From the NCBI RefSeq assembly GCF_900496995.4, contig NC_044008.1:9309276-9373275 (forward strand): a stretch of DNA of 64,000 bases, written 5' to 3'. The DNA comes from Aquila chrysaetos chrysaetos. Lineage: Eukaryota > Chordata > Aves > Accipitriformes > Accipitridae. The notes beneath the pieces were generated by a model. That model saw only the letters and a program-made list of their open reading frames with translations, was not told where the DNA came from and searched no databases. Made by a program: the position numbers and the translations under genes. Shown piece by piece: positions 49,236 through 61,236 of this stretch; within the stretch, counting starts at the first letter, position 1, and each line of letters starts with the position of its first letter.

Positions 49236-52200
49236 GTAAGATTACTGGACCTGTTCCAGTTAATGCTTTGGTATCGGTGTTGATATTTCCTATTTGATAC
49301 TGAACTACAGTATTGAATGAGTCATTGGGAGTCCGATCCTACCTGTTCTGAAGGAGTGCACTAACCTTGGGGCTGCAGGATAAAAGGTGTTGCGAGAGGT
49401 AGATCTTCTGGTTTCAGTCTGTGGGAGAAGTGGGCACGCTTGGAGCCCACCCTGGCTTTGCAAGTAAGGTGGGCAGAGCAGTGCCTGCTCTGGAACAGCA
49501 CAGGCACTGAACAGTTTGCAATAATCACGACCTTGTGTGTGCACCCGCTGGCCCAGGTGCCATGGGGGATGTGTCGTTAAGCAGGTTTGGCTACACGCAA
49601 AGCCTGGTGACAGCAGAAGACAGGTTTTATACTGGTCTCTAATGCCTAACCTGACTGACTGAAGAGGCAGCTAAGATCATAAATCTTTATTAATCTGATC
49701 TTTTGGCTAAAACAATTTTAATAGACAAGGATGCTTTACATAACTACTGCCTGAATCATTGTGGTCTGTTGATCTGATGTCTTCTGCAATATATAATGTT
49801 GTCGGAACTGAGGTTTTCTCAGACTTGATGAAATCCACGTTTTTTATTTTAAGACTCAATTTATTATTTTGTAAATTGAACTCAAAGTTTTAAAGGCTTT
49901 AAGGAAAAGCTAACTGGATGTAAATTTTGGAATGTCAGTTCTACTTAACTGAGGAAAAAGTGAGAGAATTGATGCATCTAAGAGAGTTACTAACATTGCT
50001 CAGGCTTAAGGGTCTTTTAGGTCCTCTTTCTAGAAGAAAAGGTGCATTTTCCTCTGCTGCTCTGTGCTGTCTATCTTTTTAAAATGAGTGTCCTGGGTAA
50101 TATCATTTGCAGTGTACAGATTTGTTCTGGAGTTATGACTCGATGTTTATAGTCCTCTAGTGAAATCTACAAAAAGCAGACATATATTATCTCATAAAGC
50201 TGCCTCAGCTTGAAAAAAGTAAAAAATGAATCTATGGCAAAGAAATATCTTTCCCAATATAACACCCTGACAACCTGTGCAACTTTCAGTGACACTGAAG
50301 GATTTTTTGCATGGGAAGATTTTTCACCTTTAGATAAAATCATTATAGACTCCTTAGGCTGAAGATTGATTAAACTCACAAAATAAAATATATGTGGCGG
50401 TGGAAATGGTAGACTGATCTTCTTACAGTATTCCTCTGAAAATTCATATATCTGGCTTTTGTTTTTTAGGGGTTTTTTTGGTTTGTTTTTTTTTTTTCCT
50501 AAAGAGATTTACACTTTTAAGTACAGATCAATTATTATGCTGTCCTCATGAGCCTGAAGCTCTTGTGTCCTTTGCTTCCTGTGATTTTGCTACAGCTCAT
50601 TGCTCTCCTAAATGGCAACACAAACACTGTTATGAAACCCATAAAACAGACATTGATCTCCTCAATGGTGCTTAAAATCAAATCCTGGCTACTTGCTGAT
50701 AGATGAATTATTGTGCTTTGGCTCTTACAGTGATGGAAGGGTTGGGGTTTTTTTCTCAATTTGTTGCTGTTGTACATTGATGTGTAAGGATGAAGAATAA
50801 GTACTTAGGCACAAAACACTGCTGAGAGCTCCAATGCCCGTTTCTGTAACAGCCTGACAGAAAAGCAGGAGGTACATACAGCAAACAGTGCAGGGAGTTT
50901 GTCTCTCTTAATCCCATACATCTGTTTTCAAAGCAAGAGAAAAAAAAAAAAGAAAGAATGAAATTGTCATATTTAGTGTAACACCCAAGGTGAGATTCTG
51001 TGTGGTTTATCCCTGTTTTTTCCATTGTGCTGGGTCTGTGCTGGCTGCCAGCATCTCCTATGTATGGCACAAGGGCTTGGTCTCTCCTAGCTAGAACTGC
51101 CCATCCTCACCTCTTTGCTGCAGCAGTTCTCCAGGTGGTTTTGAGACATGGGGCAAGCTGCTCCCACCTCCAAATTCTTCTCCCCTCTGAAATTTCATCT
51201 CCTTCCTACAGTTTAACTCTCTCGTGTGCTTTTGTAAAAACTTCAGGCACAGTCATCCTGTATCCTGTCAATTCTCAGAAATGGTCCCGACACAATGAAG
51301 AAACCTCACTCCCTAGGTGTACTCTACTCGGTAGCAATCTTGCATGTGGGACGTTAAGCTGTTAAAGGGTGAGAATTCAGAGATTTCAGGTCTTGTGTCA
51401 GGTTTTCAGTACAATGGTAAACCCGCCTTTGTTTATGATGGCATTTATGCCACCAATACCACAGGCACAGCTGTTCTGCAGTTGGTCAGTGCTGAAATAT
51501 GGATAGTAATTTTCTTAGTAAAGACAGCTTTATTTCTATTTTTATCCTAGGTTATCATCCTGTTTTAAGGATATAAAATGTGCTCTAATGAATGGTATTA
51601 AAAAAAAAAAAAAAAAATGTACTTTCCATCCTTTCTGTCCTTTCCTTCCTTCCTTTCCCTGCAAACAAGGTAACTGCCACTAAAGTGATGTGAGAAGAGC
51701 ATTTTGGAATGTGTTTGCATTCACTGTGTTTGGTTTTCCATCCAGGAATTCACATGACACAATGGAAAGTGGGATCTGACAACTCCGGGATAAACTATTA
51801 GACTATCTATAAAGTGCTACACTCATCTTTACAAGTGAAATTGTATGTAAGGCCAGAATAGCTGGGAAACAGTGGCTTTGAATATAAGTAGCTTTGTTAT
51901 CTTTGGTGTAAGCATCAGCAGAGATTACAACGGCCTGTTGTGATGGCCCTGAGGGAATCTCACAAGGTCTTGCAGTAGGCATTGTACTATTTCTTTTCAT
52001 TCTTTTCTCAACAAAATAGCTTTTTGATTCTTGGAAGGCGTGAGCCTTTTTAAATTGTGCTGTCTCTCTTCATTCTTCTTTGAGCCACACGGCAGAAGAG
52101 GTGTGAGCACAAGTGGTTAGAAAAGTTGAGAAGGTGCTGGCAGAGGATGGAGAAGTTAATGATTGACACTGTGGAATCAGTTTATTCTGTAGAGCCACCA

Positions 52201-53844
52201 AGACTCTGTGGGTGTTATGTTCAGATGGATCCAGAATCCTCAGTCAGTGTCTCCAGTGTTTTCTTCTGGAAGACCAGTAGCTTTTTTCCAGCTAGTTTTA
52301 TTAGATCCCACTGATGGGATCTGGTCTGAGCTACAAATATGTTACAGTAAGCTTCCCAGGCTTAGCCTGTGTGTGCCACCACTCAGAAAGAAAACCCAGC
52401 TATATTGTGGAGGCAGCAGCAATTGCTCCAAGCTCTCTTTGGACATGCTCAGGTTGAAGATGTGAGCTCAGTCCCATGGGTGTCTTTTTTGTGCGGCTGT
52501 CGTTTCCACCTCCTGCTTTTCTGTTAGGCTGGGAGAAAGTCCCCAAAAAGGCATTTGAGTTCTTGGCGGTGTTTGCTGCCTAACTACTTATTCTTCATTG
52601 CCTACAGAGATATGGTGGTGCGTGGGATTCTCTGGTTTGTGTAAAACTTTGAAGTAACGTGTTCCTCTTGTGGTTCACAAGACATATGTTGGAAATCCTG
52701 ACACAGTAAAAACATGTTTCCTTGTTCTGAAGCTGGGTGATCGGGCAAAACTTTCTCATTTGGGGGTAGGAGTTTTATCTTTTTGAATTTCAGAAGATGG
52801 GCAAGGCAATTCAATGGAAAGGATGTTGCAGAATCTCATTTTCTTGATGTCACCAGAAACTGACTCCTATTTGGACAATAAGTGCTAGTCCATAAACAAG
52901 CTACTGGATTCAATATAAGGGTAACTGTGTAAGGTTTCTGTGGTCTGTTTAATACAAGAGTCGACCAAATGTCCCTCTAATAATCTGAAGTCTGGAAAAC
53001 CTTCTACAATTATTTAAACATCTTTCTTGAAAGATGCATGATACTGTATGTTTCCCAGAAGCTATCCATACTCTCTGTGTACAGTTTCTGAAAGCAAAAC
53101 ATCGATAGGCTTTGATGATAATTCAAAGTTGATATAAGATTGTTTTGATTAGCTAGAGGTGAAGGCTGCTGTCTTAGAAGGGGAGAACTGCACCTGCGTA
53201 GTACCAGAAACAGTGTTTTATCTTGTCATTTGTTTGAATACTGTGAGACTGTCACCTCTCTCTCCCTACAGAAACTTGTTTTTCTGTTTCACATTACTGA
53301 GGTATTTTTAAAAAATATAATCACAGATGAAATTAATAGAGCCTATTTTGTAAATTGACCCTTATTGCGACCCAGGTACAAGTCCCAGGAAAGTCAGAGG
53401 ACATGCTTAGCATTCAGCAGTTCTCCCTAAGATTATTCTAAGAAACACATATCACCCAATACTGAAGCCTGCGCTGGTCTGATAAGGTTTGTCTACATGC
53501 GGGAGTCAGCGTGCTGTTAAGCTAGAATAACAGTGTACAGCGTGGTATCTTCTTCACACTAACTCTCTGCATGACCAGTCTCAGAGTGTATGTCCTAAGG
53601 CTGCTTTCAAAGTGAAGTAAGCTGCTTTCTAATTAAAAGTCTTCTAATGTACGCTTCTGTGTGATGTGATTGCAGAGCAGTCCATATGCTGCTAACTCAC
53701 ATCTTGCTGTATCTGGACTCTCATGTTGACAAGCCCTAAGTATTTCAATTTCAAGGTCTGGGTCAATTATTTCTGTAAGTGCAACAGACAATATCAGTGC
53801 ACTGCACTGTGATACAGAGTGCTCAGATGCTGCATGCCAGAGTA

Positions 53845-53912
53845 GAACTCTGTGCTCATTGAAGTGAGTATAATATTTTCACTGATTTTAATGAAAGATC
53901 CAACTTTATGCT
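53845..53912. repeat. degenerate palindromic amniote repeat (candidate)
   Basis: GCTCATTGAAGTGAGTATAA followed by TTTCACTGATTTTAATGAAAGATCC resembles, from memory, the CCCATTGAAGTCAATG / TTGACTTCAATGG-GATC centre of old hairpin repeats. It lies 90 bases left of an old CR1 relic. Confidence 0.35.
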
Positions 53913-53999
53913 GCTGTTTATGTGTTTACTTGTACCACAGTAAAACCTAAAATCCCACCTGGAATTTTGGCCTGATTGTGATATTACTGGTAAGTTAAT

Positions 54000-54205
54000 A
54001 TCTAAGGAGAGCTTAGAGAAGAGCAATAAAAATGAAAAGGGAGGCTTTGAGTCAGGTTTGATTTATGAGGAAAAATTAAAGGATTTGAGTGTGCATAGCT
54101 TGTTTGAGTTTGACAAAGAAGACAACATGACTGTAAATACTTCAAAAGTTTAATTTGAAAAACAGAAGAGGATTTTCTTAATGTTAAGGACATTCCAAAG
54201 GTTAG
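54000..54205 (+). mobile_element. ancient CR1-type LINE relic, plus orientation
   Basis: The order of phrases follows an old CR1 ORF2 C-terminal region: AGAAGAGCAATAAAAATGAA, then TTTATGAGGAAAAATTAAAG, then TAGCTTGTTTGAGTTTGACA, then GACAACATGACTGTAAATAC. It corresponds to the 'YEERL..LGLFSLEKRRLRGD' coding stretch, but the frame is broken. It abuts a MIR-like SINE on the right. Confidence 0.6.
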
Positions 54206-54450
54206 GACAGCAGCTCAGGAGACCTGGGGTTAATTCCATAACATACATCCTTAGGCAAGTCATTTCTGCTTAGATCCTAGCAAATTCCTAAAGGCACCCG
54301 ACTGCCACTTCTTTGTCTACATCATTGAGCGTTAGTCAGCTGAGACTGAAACCACCTAATTTAGACAATTAACTTGCTAAATACCTTTGCAGGTCTGGAT
54401 CTTGGCCTCTACCTGCCTCAGCTATATATGTCTGTAAATGGGTAAAAACT
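54206..54450 (+). mobile_element. MIR-like SINE, apparently interrupted
   Basis: The left part (54,206-54,270) has GCTCAGGAGACCTGGGGTTA and CTTAGGCAAGTCATTTCTGC, matching the MIR core (GGAGACCTGGGTTC, CTTGGGCAAGTCACTT). The right part (54,409-54,450) has CTGCCTCAGCTATATATGTC and TGTAAATGGGTAAAAACTG, matching GCCTCAGTTTCC-TCTGTAAAATGGG. In MIR these pieces are nearly adjacent, whereas here about 135 bases with inverted-repeat-like ends separate them. The simplest reading is a SINE split by a later insertion. Confidence 0.55.
54271..54408. repeat. palindromic element nested in the MIR-like SINE
   Basis: The insert begins TAGATCCTAGCAAATTCCTA and AAGGCACC. It ends CTAAATACCTTTGCAGGTCT and GGATCTT. 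The two ends are imperfect inverted repeats (AGATCC outermost, AAAGG-containing inner arm) and recall an old amniote hairpin repeat with TAGGCACCTAA-type arms (from memory). It carries no coding frame. Confidence 0.4.
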
Positions 54451-55910
54451 GCCCTTTGTCATAGAAAGAGTGTGAGGTTTGGAAAGTAGGGGTGTTCAGA
54501 TGTTGTAACAAAGGGAGCCATGCAAGTATACTGAGTAGAAAAACTAATTAAGATGGGATTTATTTCACTTGTCCATAGTGTAAGGTGGTCACCTGATCTT
54601 CCTCTGTTTTCAGGAGAGAGATGAGGTGCTCCCAAGGGCCATGCGCCCTGTTTGGCGACAGTATCTGAGACAGGGGATGGATTCACCCCAGCAGTGCCTG
54701 TCTCCACCTTCTCTGGAGGGAGCCAAGACAATGCTTGAATTTTAGATGGTTGAAATTAGGCAAGATAAATGTTATCTTAGGAATAAAAAGATCAAATAAA
54801 ATCAACGCAGCTTGATTTTAAGGGGAAAAAAATATCTTTAATGAGTGAATTTGCTGAAATGTTCTTTTAAAAGAATTCCAGAAACCACCTCAAAGAACTT
54901 GTGTTTTCCTCCTGTCATTTCTCATAGAATATTCAGGAAGTCTTTTATTAAAGACTAACTACATGATAGAACTCCCACTTCTGTTTCTGTGAAGCAGTCC
55001 TTGTGCAGACTAGCAACATCCCAAAAGCACTACGGTGGACGTACTACTAATGAATGTTGTATGCCGTAAGGCCTACATGTCCCAAGTTACCTAACACTAC
55101 ATTTGAAAAGCTAGTCCTTAATAACTAAGCGGGAGCTGAGCTGTTTTGGAAATCTACTCCTGTCCCTTGCTTTAATACAACTAGTTGGAAATACTGTGTT
55201 ACCTCTAGGTGGTAGCTATCTTCTTGGAAAAGACTGATCCTCAGAGAAAATACAATTGTGGGCACTATGAGTTTAAAGAAAAAATAAATGATGTAGGAAA
55301 ATGAAAGTTATTCAGAGGACAGCTACAAAAATTCTGGGAGATTCTATTAGAGCTGCTGGAGGTCCATGTGCAAAGCAGCTGTAGGATGCTGGGGATCTGA
55401 GGAAAGGTTGAGCAATGCAGACTTATGAGGAAGACCAAGATGACCTATCTGAGGTCCCTGCTAACCCATGCAATTGCACAAGTTTGCATTTCAAAGAAAG
55501 ATGAGCTTAATTAGTTTATCCTGCTGTAGGCATGACTCAGGGATAGAGTCCTCCCTTGTATTATTACATTCATTACCCTGAAGTACAGCAACATCTCTTC
55601 ATGACTAGTTTACTCTTTGGTTTGCACTCTTCAAATAAAAGGCCTGCTTTCAGGCTTTGTCCCTCTTGTTTTTATAGCTCCCACTTCCAGCCTCTCCAGA
55701 GCTCAACTTCACGCGGCTGGACTCTTATTTCCCTCACAACAGGTTGTCACTTGCCTACCTCACTGGCTCTGCACGGAAGGGAAGGGGAGTCCCTTTGCTA
55801 CTCAGCCCCTTGTCTTCTGGCTCATCTATTGCTGAAGAGGAAGGGATGAGTGATCAATCAGTCACTTTAGGGACAGGGACCTGGTGTCAGAGAGCCTGTG
55901 GCTACATATT
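54451..55910. other. gene-free stretch between repeats
   Basis: No gene is recognisable. A faint CR1-like phrase around 55,398-55,450 (GATCTGAGGAAAGGTTGAGC) may be another very old LINE relic but is too short to call. Confidence 0.4.
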
Positions 55911-56010
55911 ATCATGGAATCATAGAATCATAGAATCATTTAGGTTGGAAAATACCTTTAAGATCGTTGAGTCCAACCGTCAATTACACTGGACTAGACA
56001 TGTGCTTGGG
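55911..56010 (-). mobile_element. CR1 LINE 3' end, minus orientation
   Basis: The plus strand shows the tail as repeated ATCATAGA units, followed by TTTAGGTTGGAAAATACCTT, TAAGATCGTTGAGTCCAACC and a short remnant of the region inside it. This is the reverse complement of the CR1 3' terminus, well preserved over about 100 bases. The rest of the element is missing, which is typical of 5' truncation. Confidence 0.85.
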
Positions 56011-56954
56011 AATGTGTATAATGTGCTGAATTCAGAAGATCAAAATGTATTTGCAGGAATTTATGTTTATTGCTTTTTCTTGACCTTGCAGACCCAACAC
56101 CTATTGCTTTGGGAAGTCAGAGATGGACTGTCCTAAGAACTTAGAGGGGGATTTAGGATTTGCACAGAGGATCTAAATGCGGTGGGGATTTTATCTGGGT
56201 TTGGAGCAATCCTGACTCACATCAATCAGGACATGAAATAAGAACTCCCTAACTGGAGAGGTGTATTTGGGTCACAAGGCTATGAGCTTAAAAGCCCATG
56301 TTCAACCTGAGTGAGACTTAGTCAGCAAGTTAGATGGGAGATGCACCTATTACTAGTTCCTCAGAGACCCTGGGCTTGAACTAGGCACTATGTTCCTAGA
56401 CACTGTAAGGACTCTTGGCTGTTCCTGCTGCAGAAACACAGATAGATATATATATCCTGCACCATCAATGTGTAAGGGAATAAAGATGAAGATTATGTGA
56501 ATTGCACTGAGACCAGCTTCTTGCTGGGCTCCCTTGACACCCCAAAGACCTAATCTTTCCCATGAGTAACTCCAAACACGTGAATTCACATCATCTGCTT
56601 TATGCCCTAATTCAGGGGCTCTGAATCATCCTCTGTAAGTACCTACCTCTTTCCTCTGGTTTACAGCCTCTGAATCTCACCTAGATGTCTGACGTGGGCA
56701 GTGAAAGATGCTTCCAAGTGCCCAGTGCTTCAGACACACAGGGGACAAGTCTGTGTGTGAATGCTTGTCCACAGGCCACTGCAGGTTCTAAAACACGATA
56801 CAGAGGACAGAGAGAAACAGACAACTGTGACAGGAACACCATATGCCTATATATAGCAAAGTAGCTGTTTTGCTCTGCCTGCTACTGTTATTAACAACTA
56901 TCACACTTTTTGCTCCCTCTGACTGTTTTATGCATCTGGTGTCATTCATTATAT
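56011..56954. other. gene-free stretch between two repeats
   Basis: No gene or further transposon is recognisable here. The small TA-rich patch at about 56,440-56,454 is low complexity. Confidence 0.45.
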
Positions 56955-57072
56955 ACTTAGACTATAAGCTGCAAGGAGGAGAGGCTCTTGTATCCTCCTT
57001 CATAGTATGTGCAGCACTACGGGGTCCTGCCCCTGACTGGGGCCTCTAGGCACTATCCCAGTATAAATAAGA
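56955..57072 (+). mobile_element. L2/CORE-SINE-type 3' tail relic
   Basis: CTTAGACTATAAGCTGCAAG is followed by TATGTGCAGCACTACGGGGT, CCTGACTGGGGCCTCTAGGC and ACTATCCCAGTATAAATAAG. This is the conserved 3'-tail wording shared by old amniote L2-type LINEs and their SINEs (from memory: TAGACTGTAAGCTCTTCGGG ... CTGGGGCCTCTAGGCGCTAC). The copy is well preserved for its presumed age. A second copy lies near 61.2 kb in the same orientation. Confidence 0.6.
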
Positions 57073-60000
57073 CATAAAAATAGATCAGCAGTGTAACATC
57101 CATCAAGAAAACCATACAGAGACCTAAACAGTGCTTTAGTATTGAATTGCTCTACTGTCTAATGTGGGGTTCATGCAACAGCTTGCTGTAGTTTTCTGAA
57201 TTAGAAGACAGATCATGCAAAGCCGTATATCTATGGGCAATGTGCAGGGAACTTGGGGGAAATCTATAATTACTAAAATCGGGAAGTGTGCCAAAGATGA
57301 TTTACAAGTATGGGGAAGAATGCATCTTTTGTGATGTTCAGGACTTTATCAGGTTTATTTTGGAGGCTTTCCAAGATTAATAGCAAAAAACAGCTAAAAA
57401 TTTTGAAGTGAACCAATCAGACCAAATTTCAGCTGTAGCAATAGCTGCAATAACCCAGGGGGGTTGCAGCAGCTTCCTCTCTCTTGACACAGCACTGATT
57501 GTTCATGTTGCACCAGGTAGGATCACATTAAGCAAAACAATTTAACTGAATGATACAGACAGCTTTTGAGGTGAGCAAGAGCAATACACAACAGAAATTA
57601 TTATTAATATTATCACCTGTATTACAGACATTGCTGTAAAGTTTATCTGCACTCAGAGCCTCAGTAAACTACACATTATGTACAAAGAGCATGAGTTAAA
57701 AATCCTCTGAAAAAAGTTAACAAATATGTTAGAGAACAAAGATATACCTCAGAAATGAGGTATTACTATTCTCATTCAGCCTGGAGTCATGGAGGTGTAG
57801 TGATTTGCTCTTGCATAGTTGTAGATAATTGTTCCTTGCAATCAATTTGATGGGATTGCTGATGGAGGTTTTGGAAGATGGAAATGGACAAGTCAATGGC
57901 CACTGAGGATTCATTTCTTGTGACAGCAAAGCGTTGGACCTGTAGCACCAGTTCTCAGATGCTTTTTGAGAGAAACTGATTGTAGTCATCACTTTCAGGC
58001 CGCTGATCCACTTTCATTTTAAAGATCCTTTTGTGCAAGTACTTTTCCATTTGACCAATGACTCCACCTGTTAGAGCTCCATGTCCATTTGGTAACCCTG
58101 ATTGAGAGCTCCAAGGGGCAAGCTCTAAGTATCTCAACTAAGATGGTCATATAGTTTCTCTGTCTAATCAGCAGAGAGGGGGACACCTCAGCTTCCCATC
58201 CAGGAACTCAGTAGTGGCTGGGAGTAATCAGTCCCTGAAGTGCCGTTTATTTTCTAATGACTGTAAATGGAAACTAAACGAACTGACACCTAGTTTTCAG
58301 ACAATTAAATTTAGGATGAAAGAATTGCAGTATTTCTTGAATTCATTTTAACTGCTTTTGCAGACATTGGGATATCAACCACAGCAAGAGCTTGGAAAGC
58401 AACATCTCTGACAGTAAACCCTGGTCCAAAATATTTAATTCACTTAGGTTGCAGTGCTTTGAGGCAGCAAGCTAGAGTGAATCTCTTAATTGTCAGCACA
58501 GGAGCCTGTTTCAGTGGCAGAAGGTTCAGTCAAACTAGGTTTCTTTTTTTTTTTTCTTTTTTTTTCTCTCCCCTTTGTCTTTGGAAAAACATGCTGTTGC
58601 AAACTTGGAGCAGAGGTAGTATCTCCAGTCTCTGCTGCTTAACTGGGATGGGCTTCTATGCTGGTGGACTGGGATGGGTTTCCATGCTAGTGGCTGGTGG
58701 CTGCTGGAGCCGATCTCCCCCGTTGCTCACTGACAGTGCTTCAGGAGTGTATGGTATTTAATATAGGAAAACCACATAGGATTTGATTTAGGATCATCAC
58801 TGCCACGGCTGTTGAGCATCTGGGTGGCTGTTTGTTGAAGGGAGTATAACAGCTTTCTGAGTGCTTTTATGTCACATCACAAATGACATTAATAAGTAAA
58901 TCAAAGAGAATGTGATTGAAGAGACTGAGGCATTTCCCTTAACTTCAAAGAGTTGAAGTTGGCCTATTAAATCCAGAATTGTGTCTACAGGCACAGTATA
59001 CGCATACAGGAAAACAAAGATAAACCTCCTTATTTATGTGCTTTCTGTAGCACCTGCACCAGTCTTTTATGGTTTAGCTGGAACCATGGTGGTCATTTTT
59101 CTGCTGTCCTTCTACCCAGGTTGGAAGAGGGAGACTTCTCTGTGGCATCATATAATTTATTTTTGTTAGCTTTTTGGAGGTCCAGAATCCGTGGAGGCAT
59201 AAGTGCTGAGAACTGTGCAAGTCAGACTCCTAATTCTTTCTATATCAGACAAACTGGTGGCTCCTGATTTCAGAGTTTCTTCATACTAAACAAAGTCCTT
59301 CAGTTCTGCAGAAGACTTTATATATGCATGTAGGGAGACTGAGTCCTTGGTTTCCACAGATCCAAATAAACCCATGAAAAGAAAAAGGTTTCTTTCATTG
59401 CTCTTAAGAAGAGTTAGGCAAATAACTTGAGCAGCAAGAGAAGAGGTAAGCAGTTGTGCAATCTCCCTTCATATCATTCACACTCACACATTGGGAAAAG
59501 AATTCCCAGCTCAAGAGTGGGCTCAAAATTAAAAGAGAAACATCCCTGAGGCTTTTGGAATAGCAAAAAGAAAAGAAGCTGCAGAAGCTCAACTCTCATG
59601 AATTGTTAAAACAAAGCAAACAGCTGGATGGCAGAAAGGCTGTTCTTTGCCATAAAACATTTCCTGAAACTCTTTCTTCCAAGATCCATGCTGATTATTT
59701 ATTTGTTTTAGTTTTTCTTTCTCATGAATTGATTTGATTAAAAAAAAATTAGGCATCTCATCTTCTGAATGTGACAAGAGAATGCTACCAATAATTTTGC
59801 TCATTTCTTAAGTGTGATCAGTTATTAATCCCTTCTTCTGAGCATGCGGTGGAAGAGAGCAAGGGATTCATCACATATCCTTCTTTGTCTGTAACCCTAC
59901 CATCTTAAAAGTTTATTCCCCATTTCCATTCTCATTTCATCACGAGCCTTCTGTCCTCAGTCCTGCAGATCCACTTCCAGCAAGTAGAGCAGCACTGGAC

Positions 60001-61124
60001 TTAAGGTGTGTAAAGTAAACCAGCCAACGCTGACTGCAGCTGAGAGTGACTCTGTGAGCGGGTCCTTGGGCAGAAGAGGAGAGGTGGTGACATGTGGCAC
60101 GAGGGCTGTGACAAGCGCTGGCGGTCAGTAATGCCCCCCTGTCACAGCGCTGCCTGCGTGGCTTTATCACCTCTCTTTTTTGAAGTCTGTATCTCATGGA
60201 AAGTGAACTAAGAACAACCGTGGAGAAGTTGATGAACTTCTGCTCTAAAAGCGTGCCCCTGAGCAGGATTTTGTAGGAGGACACTTGTGTGCACTGTAGT
60301 GGATATCAGCTGTTTGCTGTTTTTTTCCAAGTTTGTCAAAACTTTTCTGAAAACAGAGTTTCAGTGATCATAAAAACCAGCTGACGTTTTAACCTAGCAC
60401 TGCCTTTTTTAAAACCAGAGTTAAATTCCAAGGATTTCACCTGTAATTTATCTGCCTACACCCTCAAAAAACCTAGAATCCCCTTCCCTTCTTAATTTCT
60501 ACCTGATGGTCATGTTAGCCTGATTCGGACATCTGTATTCACACTGTTGGAAAATTTCGCATGGTTTTGCCACATCTTGTATTTTCCACAGAAAATACAC
60601 AATGAAAGGCAGAGTTTTTTAAGAGCTAAAACTTGACGGGATACTTTGCTGGCTCTGTCACCGACTGCCTATCTTGCTCGGCTGATGGTGTTAGCGGCAC
60701 GTTTCCCTTGTGGGTGCAGGGACTCTCAAGCAGACCGCAGGGGAGGCAGATGGGTCACATCAAGTTAAACAAGGCCAAAAGAAGGTATTGGCCTGTAATA
60801 GCCCGTGATATTTGTTAGCATGCTCACTGGACTGGTTTTTGCTCTTGTCAACTAGCACATTTCCAAACTGCCTTATAAGTCGGGGGGATGTGGAGGGCTC
60901 CCAGGAGGCAATATGGATGAGACCACTGGGTTTTGAAGGGAATGAGGGTTTAGCCGTATGGACAGAAGTCCCAGGCCGCTCCGTCTCAGCATCTGCACAT
61001 TATATTTATTGATACAGACTTAGGTTTGGGGTCTGGAAGCTCAAGTCAGAGCTGCACTGGGGGTGACTGTACCGTATTCCTGTAATTACACAGGCTTTTC
61101 CCCCTCCCATCTTTTGTTTGTTTT
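57073..61124. other. gene-free stretch
   Basis: No gene is recognisable. A pyrimidine-rich tract (58,541-58,572) precedes a 26-bp tandem duplication (58,642-58,693). Open frames are at most about 114 codons, without family motifs. Confidence 0.5.
58642..58693. repeat. 26-bp tandem duplication
   Basis: Two head-to-tail 26-base units (58,642-58,667 and 58,668-58,693; core ACTGGGATGGG, ending GTGG) differ at only three positions, all transitions. This is a minimal minisatellite. Confidence 0.85.
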
Positions 61125-61236
61125 GTCTTCTTAGATGTAAGCTCATCAGGGAAGGTATTGACACTTGCTCTTTATTTGTAGAGTATTTAGTACCATGTGG
61201 CCCTGACCTGCATAGATTTCAATGCAAATAAAGGCA
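61125..61236 (+). mobile_element. L2/CORE-SINE-type 3' tail relic, second copy
   Basis: CTTAGATGTAAGCTCATCAG is followed by ACACTTGCTCTTTATTTGTA, GTATTTAGTACCATGTGGCC and CTGACCTGCATAG, ending in an AT-rich AATGCAAATAAAGG. It follows the same order as the copy at 56,955-57,072 but is more diverged. Confidence 0.55.

Larger units (their letters stand above)
42141..53999. other. gene-free stretch right of the CpG island
   Basis: CpG content falls quickly after about 42,140 and the sequence becomes intron-like. No coding exon is recognisable. Contents listed separately are a hairpin at 44,254-44,278, a MIR-like SINE at 45,164-45,265, a degenerate palindromic repeat at 48,548-48,615, a CpG-rich exon-like segment at 49,037-49,235 and palindromic remains near 53,850. 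Poly-A runs occur at 44,952-44,968, 49,004-49,017 and 51,600-51,617. A phrase at 42,694-42,720 (GGGCCTGGTCCAGAAAAGCA) may be another old palindromic-repeat end. Confidence 0.5.

Noticed and set aside
51000..51365. 121-codon plus-strand open frame with a hydrophobic start
   Set aside because: The start looks like a signal peptide, but the remainder has no cysteine pattern or domain I recognise. It lacks supporting splice or promoter context and is of a length expected by chance.
53273..53312. Good acceptor (CTCTCTCCCTACAG) followed by GAG|GTATTT as a possible micro-exon
   Set aside because: Only about 30 bases would be enclosed, with no frame evidence. Such pairs are frequent in introns.
55310..55500. 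Faint CR1-like wording (GAGGAAAGGTTGAGC)
   Set aside because: Only one short phrase matches and the flanking order does not follow CR1, so chance similarity cannot be excluded.
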